A stretch of 64,000 bases of DNA, taken from NCBI RefSeq assembly GCF_002836415.1, contig NZ_PJBP01000117.1, positions 31,654 through 95,653 of the forward strand, written 5' to 3'. This document shows positions 9,276-18,885 of this stretch, in pieces; the stretch's first letter is position 1; every line of letters begins with the position of its first letter. The translations under genes were made by a program, and so were the position numbers. The notes below the pieces were generated by a model. The model did no database searches, had not been told where the DNA came from, and saw nothing but the letters and a program-made list of their open reading frames with translations. Origin of the DNA: Psychromonas sp. MB-3u-54. GTDB taxonomy: Bacteria > Pseudomonadota > Gammaproteobacteria > Enterobacterales > Psychromonadaceae.

Positions 9276-10580
9276 TTACTCTATCCCCATCAACAAACGG
9301 GGTAAAAACAAGGCTAAATCAGGTACAAAAGTCACTATAAAAACCATTGGCAAATGCCCTAAGCATAAGAATTTAAGGGTTGGCCCAATATATTTATGGA
9401 GTGGTAACTTTGCTACCCCTCCGGCCATATAGAGCATCGGCGCACAGGGGGGGGATACATTACCGAGTCCCAAGTTAACACCTACAATCGCGGCAAAATG
9501 AATCGGGTGAATGCCGAGTTGCTCGACGATTGGCAAGAAGATAATAGCCGCTAAAACAGCACCTGAAATATCATCGACAATCATACCAATGAGCAGTAAC
9601 AATAAATTAATAACCAACAAGATAACAAACTTGTTGTCAAATACTGTCAACAACGCTTCAGCAATTTGTTTGGGTATCTGCTCGAGGATCATTGCTCTGC
9701 TCATAATAAACAAGAAAAATAATACCGCCATAATAGATCCGGTCATAATAACAGCACGAACAGTCGCTGTTCCTAATGTTTTGATGGTTAGTCCTTTATA
9801 TACCATCAAACTTACCGGTATAGCATAAATTACCGCAATAGCAGCAGCTTCGGTTGGTGTCGCAATACCACTGTAAATAGCACCCAAGATAATAACTGGC
9901 ATCAATAATGCGAATAACGAATTATAGCCGGACTTAGCAATACCACGTACGGCTGCTGCAAAAGGGAGCGGCGGGTCAACTTTAATTAACGTGTCGTTGC
10001 GCAAGAACCAAAAATTTAAAGCACAGTAGATAAGTGTTAATAATATACCTGGGATAATGGTCGACAGAAAAGCGGCTCCCACGGATAAGCCTCCGGTTAT
10101 CGAAAATATAATCATTGGAATACTTGGCGGGATAAGCAACGCCAATACCGACGAGCAGGCAACTAATGCCGTAGCATGCCCTTCGGGATAGCCCTCCTTA
10201 ACCATCCGCGGGATCATGATTTGTCCAATCGCTGCAATCGCTGCCGAGGAACTACCTGAGATTGCACCAAAAAGCGCACAGGTTAATACTGTTACCGCTC
10301 CTAAACCTCCTTTGATTCGGCCAACGAAAGAGTTAACAAAATCGAGTAAACGCGCGGAAATACCACCTTCTGCCATGATAAGCCCACCTAAAATAAACAA
10401 TGGCAGGGCTAATAGCGCAAAACTACTGGCGACATTAAAGCCATGCGTTACTAGAAACGAAATATTATTACCCGTCGCATAAGTGAATAAAATAGCACCG
10501 ATACCAAATGAGAATGCCACTGGTATTTCAGCTAACAGCAAGACAACTATCAGCAGCATACAAAGAAGAAAAATAGTCAT
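9276..10580 (-). CDS. dctM: TRAP transporter large permease (DctM family)
   Basis: A 434-residue integral membrane protein with about twelve hydrophobic segments, the usual size of the large subunit of tripartite ATP-independent periplasmic transporters. Family signatures are GAISGSSSAAIAAIGQIMIP (residues about 105-125), LLIPPSIPMIIF, and the C-terminal NLGLGNVSPPCAPMLYMAG. It forms the sodium-driven channel with the small permease upstream (stop-to-start gap of four bases) and accepts ligand from the binding protein encoded first. Substrate cannot be read from this subunit. Gene order on the minus strand is dctP, dctQ, dctM. Confidence 0.93.
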   Translation of the reverse strand: MTIFLLCMLLIVVLLLAEIPVAFSFGIGAILFTYATGNNISFLVTHGFNVASSFALLALPLFILGGLIMAEGGISARLLDFVNSFVGRIKGGLGAVTVLTCALFGAISGSSSAAIAAIGQIMIPRMVKEGYPEGHATALVACSSVLALLIPPSIPMIIFSITGGLSVGAAFLSTIIPGILLTLIYCALNFWFLRNDTLIKVDPPLPFAAAVRGIAKSGYNSLFALLMPVIILGAIYSGIATPTEAAAIAVIYAIPVSLMVYKGLTIKTLGTATVRAVIMTGSIMAVLFFLFIMSRAMILEQIPKQIAEALLTVFDNKFVILLVINLLLLLIGMIVDDISGAVLAAIIFLPIVEQLGIHPIHFAAIVGVNLGLGNVSPPCAPMLYMAGGVAKLPLHKYIGPTLKFLCLGHLPMVFIVTFVPDLALFLPRLLMGIE

Positions 10581-10584
10581 AGTA

Positions 10585-11181
10585 CTAGTCCTTGATAAAT
10601 GATGGGCGGGATGAGTTCGACTGTTTTTTAGCGGCTAACATCGCGCTAAAATCCGCCACGGTTTGCAGCAGGAAGTAGCCAGCCATCATGACAAAGCCAA
10701 AGATCATGCTAGCGCTCCACAACCCTTTTGGCCACTGCAGATACAAGCTTTTTCGTCCCATCTCAATCACAAAAAGACCGTACTTAGAGGCATAATAGCC
10801 AAAAACACAGGCGGCAATGCTACAAATAACCGAGCCAATAAAGCGGATCATCTGAATTTTAAATGGGTCGCTAACAACAAGACTAACAATACCACCGTGA
10901 ATGTGCTCCCGATGTTTAGTCGCATAGCCCATACCAAGAAAATAGGTCCAAATGGCCAACAAAATTGCGGCCTCTTCGGTTCCAGCAAAAGGAGACTCAA
11001 GCACGTAGCGCATAACTACTTGAGCAAATATGAGTATGGAGAGTCCTAAGCTGGTAAAGATCATTGCTGCTTGTAAACCAAAATCGAGTAGATATTCCAA
11101 GCGTTTCAGGAGGAAATTGACTTTATCTGGCAAGGCAACCTGCTCAGAAAAAGTTGAGCCTTCTAAGATATGGGTTTTCAT
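10585..11181 (-). CDS. dctQ: TRAP transporter small permease (DctQ family)
   Basis: A 198-residue protein with four hydrophobic helices. The motif VVMRYVLESPFAGTEEAAILLAIW (read as VMRYVLESPFAGTEE near residues 60-75) is the DctQ signature, followed by GMGYATKHREHIHGGIV. It pairs with the large permease that follows after four bases and would be co-translated with it. The start at 11181 lies 33 bases past the intercistronic hairpin at 11215-11244. Confidence 0.9.
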   Translation of the reverse strand: MKTHILEGSTFSEQVALPDKVNFLLKRLEYLLDFGLQAAMIFTSLGLSILIFAQVVMRYVLESPFAGTEEAAILLAIWTYFLGMGYATKHREHIHGGIVSLVVSDPFKIQMIRFIGSVICSIAACVFGYYASKYGLFVIEMGRKSLYLQWPKGLWSASMIFGFVMMAGYFLLQTVADFSAMLAAKKQSNSSRPSFIKD

Positions 11182-11214
11182 TGATATATCACCTATAACC
11201 TGGGGGAAGTTTTA

Positions 11215-11244
11215 GGCGCAATCATAATGAATGCCGATTGCGCC
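11215..11244 (-). terminator. Intercistronic hairpin between dctP and dctQ
   Basis: GGCGCAATC and GATTGCGCC pair perfectly (nine bases) around a 12-base loop in the gap after the binding-protein gene. Such partial terminators or 3' stabilisers are common after TRAP binding-protein genes, where the binding protein must outnumber the permease. Confidence 0.55.
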
Positions 11245-11263
11245 TAGGTTAGCTTGAAAGGAG

Positions 11264-12289
11264 TTACTTAATATCAGCGATTTCACGCATCATTGTCATG
11301 ATTTCTTTACCAACCTTCTTCTCCATAAATGGCCATTCTTTTGAGTATAAGATATCTTTAGCCTTAGTCAGGTCTTCGTCAGATAATTCGACCACATCAA
11401 TACCGTAATCACGAACTTTTTCTAAAAATTCGTTATCTATCCTTTCTGCTTCTTGCCAAGCCCAGTCAAGCGTTTCATCAACCGCAATTTGCATTTTCTG
11501 TCTTTCGGCTGCTGGTAATCCTTCCCACCAATCTTTATTAACTAACCAGAATGCATGCTCAAAATAATCACGCGTTAAAATGTATGCCTGTAAAACATCA
11601 CGCATCTGCCAAATTTCAACTGCAGGTCCAAATGCTCGGCCATCGACAGTACCTAACTGTAAGGCTGTATATAGCTCAGAATAGGGCATAGGAACAGCGG
11701 AGAATCCCCAGTTGTTAAAACGTTCAATCGCCAATGGCGAAGGAATGACTCGCATTTTTATCCCTTTTGCATCTTCAGGGAAAGTGGTCGGAACTTTATC
11801 GACTCCTTTGCGGATAGTGATAGAACCAAAACCGGTAGGAATAGTACCTAATGCGACTAAGCCCATATCAGCAAAAATATTATTGTAGACGTCAAGCATT
11901 GGACCGCCAGGACCGTAAACTTTACGAGCGCTTTCCCAATCATCTACGACATAACCAAGCCAGGTTAGATCGAGTCTACCGTCAAATTCAGACGCGCCGT
12001 AGGTAATGGTCATTGGAATCACTCCCATCATCGCCTGCTCAAACTGCGAGGTCCAATCGCCTAAATCACCACCTAAGTGATAATCAGGTTTATAGGATGA
12101 GTCTTCGTCAGCCAATTTTTCAATAAACTTTTCGGAAGTGTGGTGAAAAATATGATCTGCGTTAAAAGGCTGTGAAAACATAAATTGGTTATCAGCCGCA
12201 GCAACATCGAGCGCGGAAAAAGTTAATGCAGCCGTTAACGTGCTAGCAATAAGCATAAATTTCTTAGTATCGTTACTTTTTTCAAACAT
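11264..12289 (-). CDS. dctP: TRAP transporter substrate-binding protein (DctP family)
   Basis: A 341-residue periplasmic binding protein. The first 30 residues are a signal peptide ending ALDVAAA. The conserved DctP middle is visible: KGIKMRVIPSPLAIERF (the Arg of MRV normally binds the ligand carboxylate), then YSELYTALQLGTVDGRAFGP. This suggests a carboxylate-bearing ligand. The ATG at 12289 is preferred because AAGGA lies eight bases before it; an ATG at 12310 is preceded by a near-copy of the same leader (GGATTATCATAATG versus GGATTGTCATAATG), as if the start region had duplicated. It is first in the operon. Its neighbours in this block act on beta-amino acids, so an amino-acid or taurine-like ligand is possible but unproven. 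Confidence 0.9.
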   Translation of the reverse strand: MFEKSNDTKKFMLIASTLTAALTFSALDVAAADNQFMFSQPFNADHIFHHTSEKFIEKLADEDSSYKPDYHLGGDLGDWTSQFEQAMMGVIPMTITYGASEFDGRLDLTWLGYVVDDWESARKVYGPGGPMLDVYNNIFADMGLVALGTIPTGFGSITIRKGVDKVPTTFPEDAKGIKMRVIPSPLAIERFNNWGFSAVPMPYSELYTALQLGTVDGRAFGPAVEIWQMRDVLQAYILTRDYFEHAFWLVNKDWWEGLPAAERQKMQIAVDETLDWAWQEAERIDNEFLEKVRDYGIDVVELSDEDLTKAKDILYSKEWPFMEKKVGKEIMTMMREIADIK

Positions 12290-12939
12290 TATGACAATCC
12301 TTTTTAACATTATGATAATCCGTGGTTTTACATTCGAGACATCACAACATCATATATATATCAAGATAGGTGAGGTCAATTGAAGTCTGCCTCTTTTAAT
12401 GTCTGAGGTAAATACTATATATATTAAGCTAAGGTAATCATATGGTTAATGCCAAAATCACAAACTCCTGAGATCACAAAAAAAGATTAAATTCATTGTA
12501 ATAAAAGATTTTTTAGATAATAGAAAGCCCTGATACAATATTTAAAAGGTACAAATCCCTTCGATTTTTTTGCTTGTATTTCCCTTTTTTCGCCTGTAAA
12601 TGACTCATTCACTTGCAACATATCCATAACATACCCATAACATATTTATATTCACATGCCTTGCTGTCGCGAGGTTTTTGGTTGATTTTTTTGTTTAATT
12701 CGACAGGTATCTTCATTCAATGATACCTCTCACTACCAGTGTAATTTATTATCTACAGAGCACTTATCTCTTGAGGCATTTAAAAGTTCTTCGGCATCAA
12801 GCTCTTCTGAGAAAATATAAATTTAAAGGCGCGAGTTGTTTTTTTAATGCCGATTGATTAAGGATCTTTTAATAAAAATTGAACGATCTTGGAGATAGAG
12901 CATAATCCCTAATTTTGTCAAAGGTTGGTTTTTTTTGTT
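12290..12939. other. Gene-free AT-rich interval upstream of the TRAP operon
   Basis: About 650 bases with no supported gene. It must hold the promoter of the dctP-dctQ-dctM operon, but I cannot single out convincing boxes. A short ATATATATC / ATATATATT pair near 12350-12427 is AT-rich only. Confidence 0.5.
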
Positions 12940-13244
12940 TAATCAAGAAATAGAATTATTTTATAAATCCTTTGAAAATAATGATACGTATAACAATATA
13001 TTAAAAGCAAGTGGTGCTGAAGGGGCATTGTTTACCACACAAAAGGCCAGTATTCGATGATGCCGCTTACCCGCAGAGCAAGTAGTTTGGTTGATTATAA
13101 TAATGGGGTTAATGCGAAATAGCTCAATAAAATAATTCGGTGGCTCGCTGGATATTGCTCTACATACCAACTCTAAAGAAATGTATTCTCATGTCACTCC
13201 AAGTGCGCTCACTAATTATCGTAAGCGATTAGGAGAAATAGAAT
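12940..13244 (+). pseudogene. IS4-family transposase, N-terminal remnant
   Basis: Read with two in-frame stops, the stretch encodes LPAEQVVWLIIIMGLMRNSS and then SLDIALHTNSKEM and VTPSALTNYRKRLGE. These match the N-terminal domain of IS4-family transposases (LPAEQVVWLVIGMALFR...VAPSALTQARKRLG). Only about 100 codons remain, the catalytic DDE domain is missing, and the reading frame is broken by TGA and TAA, so it is dead. It runs directly into the IS3 remnant. Confidence 0.65.
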
Positions 13245-13640
13245 GACAACACATAAAAAATATTCAAAAAATTTAAATTAGATGCAATATCGCTCGTTGA
13301 TGAGCAAAGCTACAACAAAGCTGAAGCAGCTAGAACCTTGGACTACTTGGTAAATGGATTCGACAGGCAGAAAACGATGAGAGGCTCGCCTTTAAAGTTA
13401 ATGCCAAATTAACACCTGAACAATTAAAAACACGTCAACTCAAAGAAGAAAACAGACAACTTAAAATGGAGAGAGAGATGCTAAAAAAGGCAATGGTCTT
13501 CTTTGTAATAGAAACGACATAAGGTATTCGTTTATGACTGAGCATAAAAAGGCCTAGGCCGCGAGTGTCATCTGCCCTTTAATTGGTGTGAAATTCCGTA
13601 ATTATTACAGTCGCTTAAAACGTTATAGAGCTATTAGCAT
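13243..13640 (+). pseudogene. IS3-family transposase remnant (OrfA and start of OrfB)
   Basis: With frameshifts allowed, the stretch encodes MTTHKKYSK, FKLDAISLVDEQSYNKAEAA, KWIRQAENDERLAFKVNA and LTPEQLKTRQLKEENRQLKM with EREMLKKAMVFF. This is the helix-turn-helix and leucine-zipper layout of IS3-group OrfA proteins. After the OrfA stop the bases read EHKKA...SVICPLIGV, the usual OrfB beginning, and then decay. No inverted ends were identified. The interval 13641-13809 holds nothing else I can support. Confidence 0.65.
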
Positions 13641-13809
13641 ATATTCAGCTGAGCGTTTTTTCTACCGATTCAAGTTATACACTCATTGTTTGAATCTAAG
13701 AAAATATAAAAATTTTGATTTTAATGTTTTATCCAAATCACGTACATTTAATATGTACCCCTTGCTCTTTATCACCATTTTCAACCTAGTATTCATCAAC
13801 CGATCCATT

Positions 13810-14730
13810 TTACAATGTCTTTTCTAATTCTTCTAAATAGGCTTCAAGTATCAAGTTTTCTCTCCCACCTTTACGGGTGATTGTAGAAAAGTGAGTATCG
13901 AAGTTTCTGTGGCGTGCGTCAATCGACCGCATTTTATCTTGTGCCACCCAGCGCTCTGCAAAATGCACAGGTAAAAAACCTAAAAATCTTCCAGTTAAAA
14001 TTAAAAATGCAAGACCTTCACGATCGGTTGAAGTCGCTGTTGCTTTCAATATTTTTTGCTGCAGTTTTATTGCTATTGGCTGTTGATAGTTGGGCAACAC
14101 TGCATCATATTGGCCCAGTGAACTATCGCTAATAGCATCGATTTCTTTATCAAAGAGCAGATGTCGCTCACTGCAGTACAATAGCGATCTTTCTTTATAC
14201 AAAGGTAAGTAGCATAGTCCGCTTAAAGCTCTCAGATCCGGTACCACACCAATATGTAATTGCCCATCGAGCACTGCCATTTCAATATCATTAGGCGGTA
14301 TCATGCGAATATTAATAATAACTTCAGGGGCTCGGTGCTTGAACGCGCTTAAGGAGTTAGTAATACGCATTTGCTCACTGCTAACCAAGTTATCAGTAAT
14401 ACCAATATTCAACTCGCCCACTAAATCAGTATTTATGGCATTCATTTCACTGCGAAAATTTTCAATGTTACTGAGTAATTGCAAACTAGATTCGTAAACT
14501 TGCTCACCTTGCTTGGTAATAGAAAAACCAGAGCGACCACGATGACATAGCTTCATTTTTAACAAAGACTCAAGTTCAGATATCGCAACACTAATTGCCG
14601 GTCGGCTAATATTTAATTCGATTTCTGCAGCGGCAAAGCCGCCCGATTGAATAACCGTTTTATAGATACGTAATAACCGAATATGGGTATCACCTATTTG
14701 CCTGGGTAGTAATGTTTTATTTTTATTCAT
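13810..14730 (-). CDS. LysR-type regulator, divergent from the beta-alanine genes
   Basis: A 306-residue LysR-family transcription factor. The winged helix-turn-helix covers residues about 15-75 (GGFAAAEIELNISRPAISVA and ISELESLLKMKLCHRGRSGF), followed by a two-lobed effector domain. It is transcribed away from the aminotransferase gene with 184 bases between the starts, the classical arrangement for a LysR regulator of the divergent operon. In Pseudomonas aeruginosa the bau genes for beta-alanine use are also next to a LysR gene (bauR); orthology is not shown here. The intergenic region should hold its operator. Confidence 0.9.
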   Translation of the reverse strand: MNKNKTLLPRQIGDTHIRLLRIYKTVIQSGGFAAAEIELNISRPAISVAISELESLLKMKLCHRGRSGFSITKQGEQVYESSLQLLSNIENFRSEMNAINTDLVGELNIGITDNLVSSEQMRITNSLSAFKHRAPEVIINIRMIPPNDIEMAVLDGQLHIGVVPDLRALSGLCYLPLYKERSLLYCSERHLLFDKEIDAISDSSLGQYDAVLPNYQQPIAIKLQQKILKATATSTDREGLAFLILTGRFLGFLPVHFAERWVAQDKMRSIDARHRNFDTHFSTITRKGGRENLILEAYLEELEKTL

Positions 14731-14914
14731 TGATTATTGCTCATAGCGAATGATCTACAATTCAGCTAAATATCGATCAACACATAGTTAACCATATATT
14801 TAAGTTAGGTTTGAAAATGTTGTATTTAACATATCTATTAAAACATTGATAATGAATTCAAGCAATCGCCAAACACGTGTGAAAGTAAATTCAATAAATT
14901 GTTGAGGTAACAGG

Positions 14915-16270
14915 ATGACTAACAACAAAAACGCTAACCACGGTATTCCCCAATCACAACTTGATGCACACTGGATGCCATTCACGGGTAACCGTCAATT
15001 TAAAAAAGATCCGCGTATTATCGTATCTGCTAAAGGTAATTATTATACTGACAGTGATGGCAGAAAAATCTTTGATGGCCTTTCAGGGCTTTGGACTTGT
15101 GGTGCAGGCCATGCACGGCCAGAGATCACAGAAGCCGTCAGCAAACAAATAGCAACCTTAGATTACTCACCTGCTTTTCAGTTTGGTCACCCTAAATCTT
15201 TTGAATTAGCGTACCGCATTACAGAATTGATGCCTGAGGGCTTAAACCGAGTCTTTTTCACTGGCTCTGGATCTGAATCGGTAGAAACCGCATTAAAAAT
15301 GGCGCGTGCATATTGGCGTAAAAAAGGCATGCCGAGTAAAACCCGCTTTGTTGGCCGCGCCAAGGGTTATCACGGCGTTAATTTTGGCGGTATTAGTGTC
15401 GGTGGTATTGCCCCTAACCGTGCTATTTATGGTCAAGGTATAGAAGCCGCTCATCTAGCGCATACCATGACCAACGAGAATAAATACACAAAAGGGATGC
15501 CGACACAAGGCGCAAACTTAGCCGATGAATTAGAAGCCATGGTTGCCATATATGACGCGTCAACTATTGCGGCTGTTATTGTCGAGCCGCTTGCAGGTTC
15601 AGCTGGGGTTATCCCACCACCGGTAGGTTATTTAAAACGTTTACGTGAGCTATGTACTAAACATAATATTTTGTTGATTTTTGATGAAGTTATTACCGCT
15701 TTTGGGCGTATGGGTTCAAATACCGGGGCAGAAGAGTTTGGTGTTACCCCAGATTTAATGACAGTAGCAAAACAGCTTACCAATGGCGCAATTCCAATGG
15801 GCGCAGTCATTGCCCAACAAGAAATTTACGATACCTTTATGGAAACAGGTGGTCCTGAATATATGTTAGAGCTTCCCCATGGGTATACCTATTCCGCTCA
15901 CCCTGTTGCTTGCGCCGCAGCATTAGCCTCATTAGATATTTTAGAGAAAGATCAATTACCCGCGCGTGTTAAATCAATGGCCCCCCATTTCCAAGAAGTA
16001 TTACATGGATTAAAAGGCTCCCCTCATATCACCGACATTCGTAATTATGGCTTAGCTGGAGCATTAAGTATTGATGCCTTTGGTACTGAACAAGGCAAAG
16101 CAGAACCGAGCAAACGGCCTTATGAAATTGCCATGAAAATGTGGGAAAAAGGTTTCTACGTTCGCTACGGCGGCGACACCATTCAACTTGGTTTGCCATT
16201 TACAACAGAGTTACCTGAGATTGATAGCTTAGTTAATGCACTTGGTGAAACTCTCGGCGAAATTAAGTAA
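14915..16270 (+). CDS. bauA: Omega-amino acid (beta-alanine):pyruvate aminotransferase
   Basis: A 451-residue class III PLP aminotransferase of the omega-amino acid:pyruvate branch. Visible are DAHWMPFTGNRQFK at the N-terminus, FFTGSGSESVETALK (phosphate-binding), RAKGYHG, LLIFDEVITAFGRMG with the cofactor Asp at 257, and TVAKQLTNGAIPMG with the Schiff-base lysine at 286. It would transfer the amino group of beta-alanine (or a similar terminal amine) to pyruvate, giving malonate semialdehyde and alanine. The start has GAGG seven bases upstream. It is followed 67 bases later by a CoA-acylating semialdehyde dehydrogenase gene that would take the product onward, the same pair as in the bau cluster. 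Other omega-amines such as taurine or beta-aminoisobutyrate remain possible substrates. Confidence 0.85.
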   Translation: MTNNKNANHGIPQSQLDAHWMPFTGNRQFKKDPRIIVSAKGNYYTDSDGRKIFDGLSGLWTCGAGHARPEITEAVSKQIATLDYSPAFQFGHPKSFELAYRITELMPEGLNRVFFTGSGSESVETALKMARAYWRKKGMPSKTRFVGRAKGYHGVNFGGISVGGIAPNRAIYGQGIEAAHLAHTMTNENKYTKGMPTQGANLADELEAMVAIYDASTIAAVIVEPLAGSAGVIPPPVGYLKRLRELCTKHNILLIFDEVITAFGRMGSNTGAEEFGVTPDLMTVAKQLTNGAIPMGAVIAQQEIYDTFMETGGPEYMLELPHGYTYSAHPVACAAALASLDILEKDQLPARVKSMAPHFQEVLHGLKGSPHITDIRNYGLAGALSIDAFGTEQGKAEPSKRPYEIAMKMWEKGFYVRYGGDTIQLGLPFTTELPEIDSLVNALGETLGEIK

Positions 16271-16337
16271 CAGCGATAGCCTTCCCGATAAAATATCGAG
16301 AATGACCAACAACTTTTATAAAAATAAGGAATTCAAA

Positions 16338-17825
16338 ATGACAACTATTGGCCACCTAATTAATGGTGAAATGATGAATAACGATACCCGCTCACAAGCA
16401 GTGTTTAACCCCGCTACGGGAGAAGCCACAAAAAAAGTAGCACTTGCCAGCAAACAAACCGTTGAGCAAGCGATTGTAGCAGCTGAAGACGCGTTTCCTG
16501 AATGGAGTAAGACTCCTCCCCTTAAGCGTGCACGAGTCATGTTTCGTTTTAAAGAATTACTCGAGCAAAATACCGATAAAATTTGTCAGTTAATTGGGCA
16601 AGAGCACGGAAAAATATCTCATGATGCAGCGGGTGAATTACAACGCGGTATTGAAAACGTAGAATACGCATGTGGCGCCCCTGAGTTATTAAAAGGTGAG
16701 CACAGCAAAAATGTAGGACCAAACATCGATTGTTGGAGTGAGTTTCATCCGCTTGGTGTGGTTGCAGGTATCACTCCATTTAATTTCCCGGCCATGGTAC
16801 CAATGTGGATGTTCCCATTAGCCATTGTTTGTGGAAATACCTTTATATTAAAACCGTCAGAGCGCGATCCAAGCTCAACTTTATTTATCGCACAACTGCT
16901 TAAAGAAGCGGGTTTACCCGATGGCGTAATGAACGTAGTTAATGGTGATAAAGAAGCCGTTGATACTTTGCTTAACGATAAACGGGTTAAAGCGGTCAGT
17001 TTTGTTGGTTCAACTCCCATTGCAGAATATATTTATACCACAGCTACTGCCAACGGTAAACGTTGCCAAGCCTTAGGGGGTGCAAAAAACCACGCGATTA
17101 TCATGCCTGATGCCGACATGGACAATACGGCAAATCAATTACTTGGGGCTGCTTTTGGGTCAGCGGGTGAGCGCTGTATGGCACTTTCTGTTGCCGTTGC
17201 TGTCGGTGATGAAGCCGCTGATGCCCTCATTGAAAAAGTAACTGAAGGTATGAAAAGGCTAAGTATTGGTGAATATAGCACTGCCAGTAACGATTTTGGC
17301 CCGGTCATTAGCGCGGCACACTGCGATAAAGTCAATGGGTTCATCGAAAGTGCACAACAAGAAGGGGCGACAATTGTTGTTGATGGGCGTAACCCTGTCG
17401 TTGATGGTTTTGAAACTGGATTCTTTGTGGGTGCAACCTTAATCGACCATGTCACTCAAGACATGTTAAGTTATCAAGCTGAAATTTTTGGCCCTGTTTT
17501 ACAAGTGGTGCGCGTTAAAACGATGCAAGAAGCGATGCAATTAATTAACGATCATGAATATGGTAATGGCACCTGTATCTTTACCCGTGATGGTGAAGCC
17601 GCACGATATTTTACTGATAATATTGAGGCAGGTATGGTAGGTATCAATGTACCATTACCAGTACCTGTGGCTTCCCATAGTTTTGGTGGTTGGAAGCGTT
17701 CATTATTTGGTGACTTGCATGCTTACGGCCCTGATGGTGTACGTTTTTATACTAAACGTAAATCTGTTACTCAACGCTGGCCATCAAGTGGTATACGTGA
17801 AGGGGTAAGCTTCGCTTTCCTTTAA
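16338..17825 (+). CDS. mmsA: CoA-acylating methylmalonate/malonate-semialdehyde dehydrogenase
   Basis: A 495-residue aldehyde dehydrogenase of the MmsA group. Key features are ITPFNFPAMVPMWMFP (residues about 145-160), LKPSERDPSS, the nucleotide loop SFVGSTPIAEYIY and the catalytic cysteine 280 in AGERCMALSV. The usual glutamate general base of ordinary ALDHs is replaced by LGGAKNHAIIMPDAD, as in MmsA enzymes, which transfer the acyl group to CoA. It would oxidise malonate semialdehyde to acetyl-CoA and CO2 with NAD. The ATG at 16338 with AAGGA seven bases before it is chosen; the frame is open upstream into the previous gene. The paralogue in the P. aeruginosa bau cluster is BauC, so that name may fit better. 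Confidence 0.88.
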   Translation: MTTIGHLINGEMMNNDTRSQAVFNPATGEATKKVALASKQTVEQAIVAAEDAFPEWSKTPPLKRARVMFRFKELLEQNTDKICQLIGQEHGKISHDAAGELQRGIENVEYACGAPELLKGEHSKNVGPNIDCWSEFHPLGVVAGITPFNFPAMVPMWMFPLAIVCGNTFILKPSERDPSSTLFIAQLLKEAGLPDGVMNVVNGDKEAVDTLLNDKRVKAVSFVGSTPIAEYIYTTATANGKRCQALGGAKNHAIIMPDADMDNTANQLLGAAFGSAGERCMALSVAVAVGDEAADALIEKVTEGMKRLSIGEYSTASNDFGPVISAAHCDKVNGFIESAQQEGATIVVDGRNPVVDGFETGFFVGATLIDHVTQDMLSYQAEIFGPVLQVVRVKTMQEAMQLINDHEYGNGTCIFTRDGEAARYFTDNIEAGMVGINVPLPVPVASHSFGGWKRSLFGDLHAYGPDGVRFYTKRKSVTQRWPSSGIREGVSFAFL

Positions 17826-17842
17826 GGATTCAAAATAGACTG

Positions 17843-17880
17843 ACGAGATCCTCCAATTTGTATTGGGGATCTCGTTTTTA
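17843..17880 (+). terminator. Rho-independent terminator after mmsA
   Basis: ACGAGATCCTCCAAT pairs with ATTGGGGATCTCGT and is followed by TTTTTA, 18 bases after the mmsA stop. Confidence 0.85.
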
Positions 17881-18000
17881 TTGATGAATAATAACAACAT
17901 CTACTTACTGTAAGGACACTAAATTATACGCCCGACTCTACCGATATAGGTCTTTTTTTACCATTTCAGCCAAATCTTTATCTACAAAAATAGTGCATGA

Positions 18001-18240
18001 CCACCTTTATTAACAAAATTTCTTCATCATGTTGTTCCGCACCAAGTATTGGCATCGCACCTGTTTCGCTTACGTAGTTAAATAAATGATTCATATGCAG
18101 CATTTCTTCAATTGCGTGTTTACGCATAAATGCTGCTGCACCTTCAAAACCTTACTGTCATACCAAGCACTAATATCAAACGCGTTAGATTTATGATCAG
18201 TTATGGCATGTTCTTTAAATTAGTCAACGACCGGATTATG
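18001..18240 (-). pseudogene. Ferritin remnant
   Basis: On the minus strand the stretch encodes DISAWYDSK, then after a one-base frameshift [20 protein letters not shown] and [20 protein letters not shown]. This is the core of a bacterial non-haem ferritin (E. coli FtnA has [20 protein letters not shown]), including the ferroxidase-site glutamates and histidine. The beginning and the C-terminal helices are missing, so it is not functional. Confidence 0.75.
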
Positions 18241-18251
18241 AATTAAGAAGC

Positions 18252-18452
18252 ATGACAGATATATCAATCCCACATAAAAATAACGCGATCCTTAAGCTCC
18301 GCTATATGCCGATACAAACATTTACTAAAGGTCATTATAGAGCTTCAATAGCAAAAGCTCTCAATGTCAGTCGCCGTTTGATTAATAAATGGGTAACAAA
18401 ATATTTATCCAATGGGTACAAAGTTTTTCAACTTAATTTGGAATTAAATTAA
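18252..18452 (+). pseudogene. Probable IS630-type transposase N-terminal remnant
   Basis: A 66-codon frame encodes LRYMPIQTFTKGHYRASIAK followed by ALNVSRRLINKWVTKYLSNG, a helix-turn-helix resembling the N-terminus of IS630-family or related transposases (…VARxLxVSxxTVxxWxxRYLxxG). The last dozen codons do not fit and no catalytic domain follows. Treated as a fragment. Confidence 0.5.
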
Positions 18453-18559
18453 TGACGATAAACCAGAAGTGATTTATCGACCTCACTAGACTGCTCTAGC
18501 GCTGCACAAGAAACACAGATAACACCGCACAAACAAGACTGCAACAGATCGGATCTACG

Positions 18560-18885
18560 CACATGATTATCTTGAACAGCAAGGGTGACTTTGTAAGGCA
18601 TAAAACAGGGGGAATAAAGGGTTGTTAGATTAAGGGATATTACCGCTAACCTTTCTCATTTAAAAAAATTGTCCCAGAAACAACAAAGCCCCGACATAAG
18701 TCGAGGCTTTCTATAATATTTGGCAGGGTGAAGAGATTCGAACTCCCAATATATGGATTTGAAATCCCAAAAAAAAGGTTACATCTATTTCTTTAGAACA
18801 CTTATCTCATTGTTTCAATTAAACTGGGTGTTTTTTGGTTGTCTTGGGTTTAGGCAGGTTTACGCCTAGATTACGCCAAATTTAT
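18560..18885 (-). repeat. tRNA-Trp-linked repeat, copy 2, with 3' half of tRNA-Trp
   Basis: Same layout as copy 1 at 8.2-8.5 kb: AGGGATATTACCGCTAAC, the tRNA terminator stem, the 3' half of tRNA-Trp (18721-18766, with two or three substitutions relative to the intact gene) and then the block with TTAGAACACTTATCTCATTG and GGCAGGTTTACGCC. Near the right edge TTTACGCC and ATTACGCC occur as close direct repeats. It marks the boundary between the two catabolic blocks. Confidence 0.7.
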
